A stretch of 64,000 nt of DNA from positions 42,514 through 106,513 of the forward strand of contig DUOH01000038.1 in the NCBI GenBank assembly GCA_012838955.1, read 5' to 3'. The DNA comes from Bacillota bacterium (lineage in GTDB: Bacteria; Bacillota; UBA4882; UBA10575). A program made the translations under genes and the position numbers. The notes beneath the pieces were generated by a model. It ran no database searches and had not been told where the DNA came from. It was given only the letters and a program-made list of their open reading frames with translations. Shown here piece after piece: positions 63,555 to 64,000 of the stretch (the stretch's first letter is position 1; every line of letters begins with the position of its first letter).

Positions 63555-64000
63555 TTACATACGATCGAAGATCTCCCGCGCGTTTTCACTTAATTTGCCC
63601 AAATCCGCTTGGGAATGGGCTTCCATATACACCCGAATCAGGCTCTCTGTACCGGAAGGCCGAATCAAGCACCAGCTACCGTCCTCCAGGATGAACTTAA
63701 TTCCATCCACCTTTCTTACTTCAACCACCTTTTTCCCGGCAACCTTTTCTACTGGGTTTTTCTGCAAGGCTCGAAGAGTTCTCTCCTTTTTTTCCTCTGT
63801 TAAATACAGATCCAGGCGCTGTGAATAGTAACTCCCTACTTTCTGCCAAATGTCTTGTAAGACAGCTGATAATGGTTTTCCGGCCATTACCCGGAGTTCC
63901 GTCAGTAAGGCACATGCCAAGATACCGTCTTTCTCCGGAATATGACCGCCTATACTCAAGCCACCACTCTCTTCTCCGGCGACGATTACTTCTTGTTTAC
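63555..64000 (-). CDS. Phosphohexomutase (phosphoglucomutase/phosphomannomutase), C-terminal part
   Basis: Partial gene continuing beyond the right edge. About 148 residues are visible, reading KQEVIVAGEESGG at the edge, the sugar-binding EESGGLSIGGHIPEKDG loop, and the C-terminal domain with the phosphate-binding loop RPSGTESLIRVYMEA. These are the third and fourth domains of alpha-D-phosphohexomutases. The family interconverts glucose- or mannose-1- and -6-phosphate, and some members act on glucosamine; the defining N-terminal serine loop is outside the window, so the substrate is open. Such activity would supply UDP-glucose for the glucan synthase. Confidence 0.92.
   Translation of the reverse strand, partial: KQEVIVAGEESGGLSIGGHIPEKDGILACALLTELRVMAGKPLSAVLQDIWQKVGSYYSQRLDLYLTEEKKERTLRALQKNPVEKVAGKKVVEVRKVDGIKFILEDGSWCLIRPSGTESLIRVYMEAHSQADLGKLSENAREIFDRM

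Noticed and set aside
1..64000. CRISPR arrays, insertion sequences, phage genes, rRNA and tRNA genes
   Set aside because: Looked for by eye and none seen; there are no regularly spaced repeats or transposase-like frames. A tool search could still find a tRNA.

Overview
This 64 kb window is chromosomal DNA of a low-to-mid GC, anaerobic, endospore-forming Firmicute (Clostridia/Limnochordia-like; the exact lineage is my guess). Spore formation is supported by ypeB (40419-41828), a 33-residue YjcZ-like spore membrane protein (59732-59833) and forespore sigma-G-like promoters. Anaerobic life is supported by a class I Hcp with its ferredoxin partner, and no oxygen respiration genes are visible. GTG and TTG starts with strong Shine-Dalgarno sites are common, so several coding starts were moved downstream of the longest open frame. 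No rRNA, tRNA, CRISPR array, transposase or phage gene was recognised.

Layout. 1-5.8 kb (minus): N-terminal part of uvrB under a LexA/SOS box, a divergent polysaccharide deacetylase, the ctpA protease and ftsX-ftsE. 5.9-10.2 kb (minus): an orphan 115-aa protein and the leucine operon leuC-leuD-leuB, headed by an unusual DNA-binding/methyltransferase fusion with a structured leader. 10.4-14.2 kb (plus): a compact operon of small membrane protein, radical SAM enzyme and MenA/UbiA-like prenyltransferase, followed by a MurG paralogue. 14.7-23.3 kb (plus): a 2838-residue cyclic beta-1,2-glucan synthase. 23.5-24.8 kb: the intramembrane protease RseP. 25-35.6 kb (minus): arginine cluster argC-argJ-argB-argD-carB-argG-argH driven by one promoter with two ArgR boxes at 21-bp spacing; carA and argF are absent. 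35.6-42 kb: ilvD with a DUF2007 gene, a DUF1540 gene, a ZIP transporter, a YdcZ-type transporter, two single-domain CheY proteins and ypeB. 42-45.3 kb (minus): znuA-znuC-znuB and a Fur-family regulator that share an operator. 45.5-48 kb (plus): a polar amino-acid ABC transporter. 48-51.4 kb: a Crp/Fnr regulator divergent from ferredoxin-hcp, then a decayed hemerythrin gene. 51.8-55.3 kb (plus): secreted GH5 glucanase and an ABC-F ATPase. 55.6-58.2 kb (minus): Cd/Zn P-type ATPase with a CadC-type repressor and its operator. 58.4-64 kb: nitronate monooxygenase-like enzyme, YjcZ-like gene, rlmH, a DUF362 protein, an HtrA protease and the C-terminus of a phosphohexomutase.

How it works together. 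Most of the window is housekeeping, amino-acid synthesis and metal homeostasis, and several local regulatory circuits can be read directly from the DNA: LexA-uvrB, ArgR-arg, Zur-like znu, CadC-cad, an autoregulated Crp/Fnr gene and an unknown operator on the nitronate monooxygenase promoter. The best candidates for undescribed biology are the radical SAM/prenyltransferase operon, the DNA-binding/methyltransferase fusion heading the leucine operon, the cyclic glucan synthase in a spore former, and the ACGCAA-N5-TTGCRT operator shared by the zinc genes.
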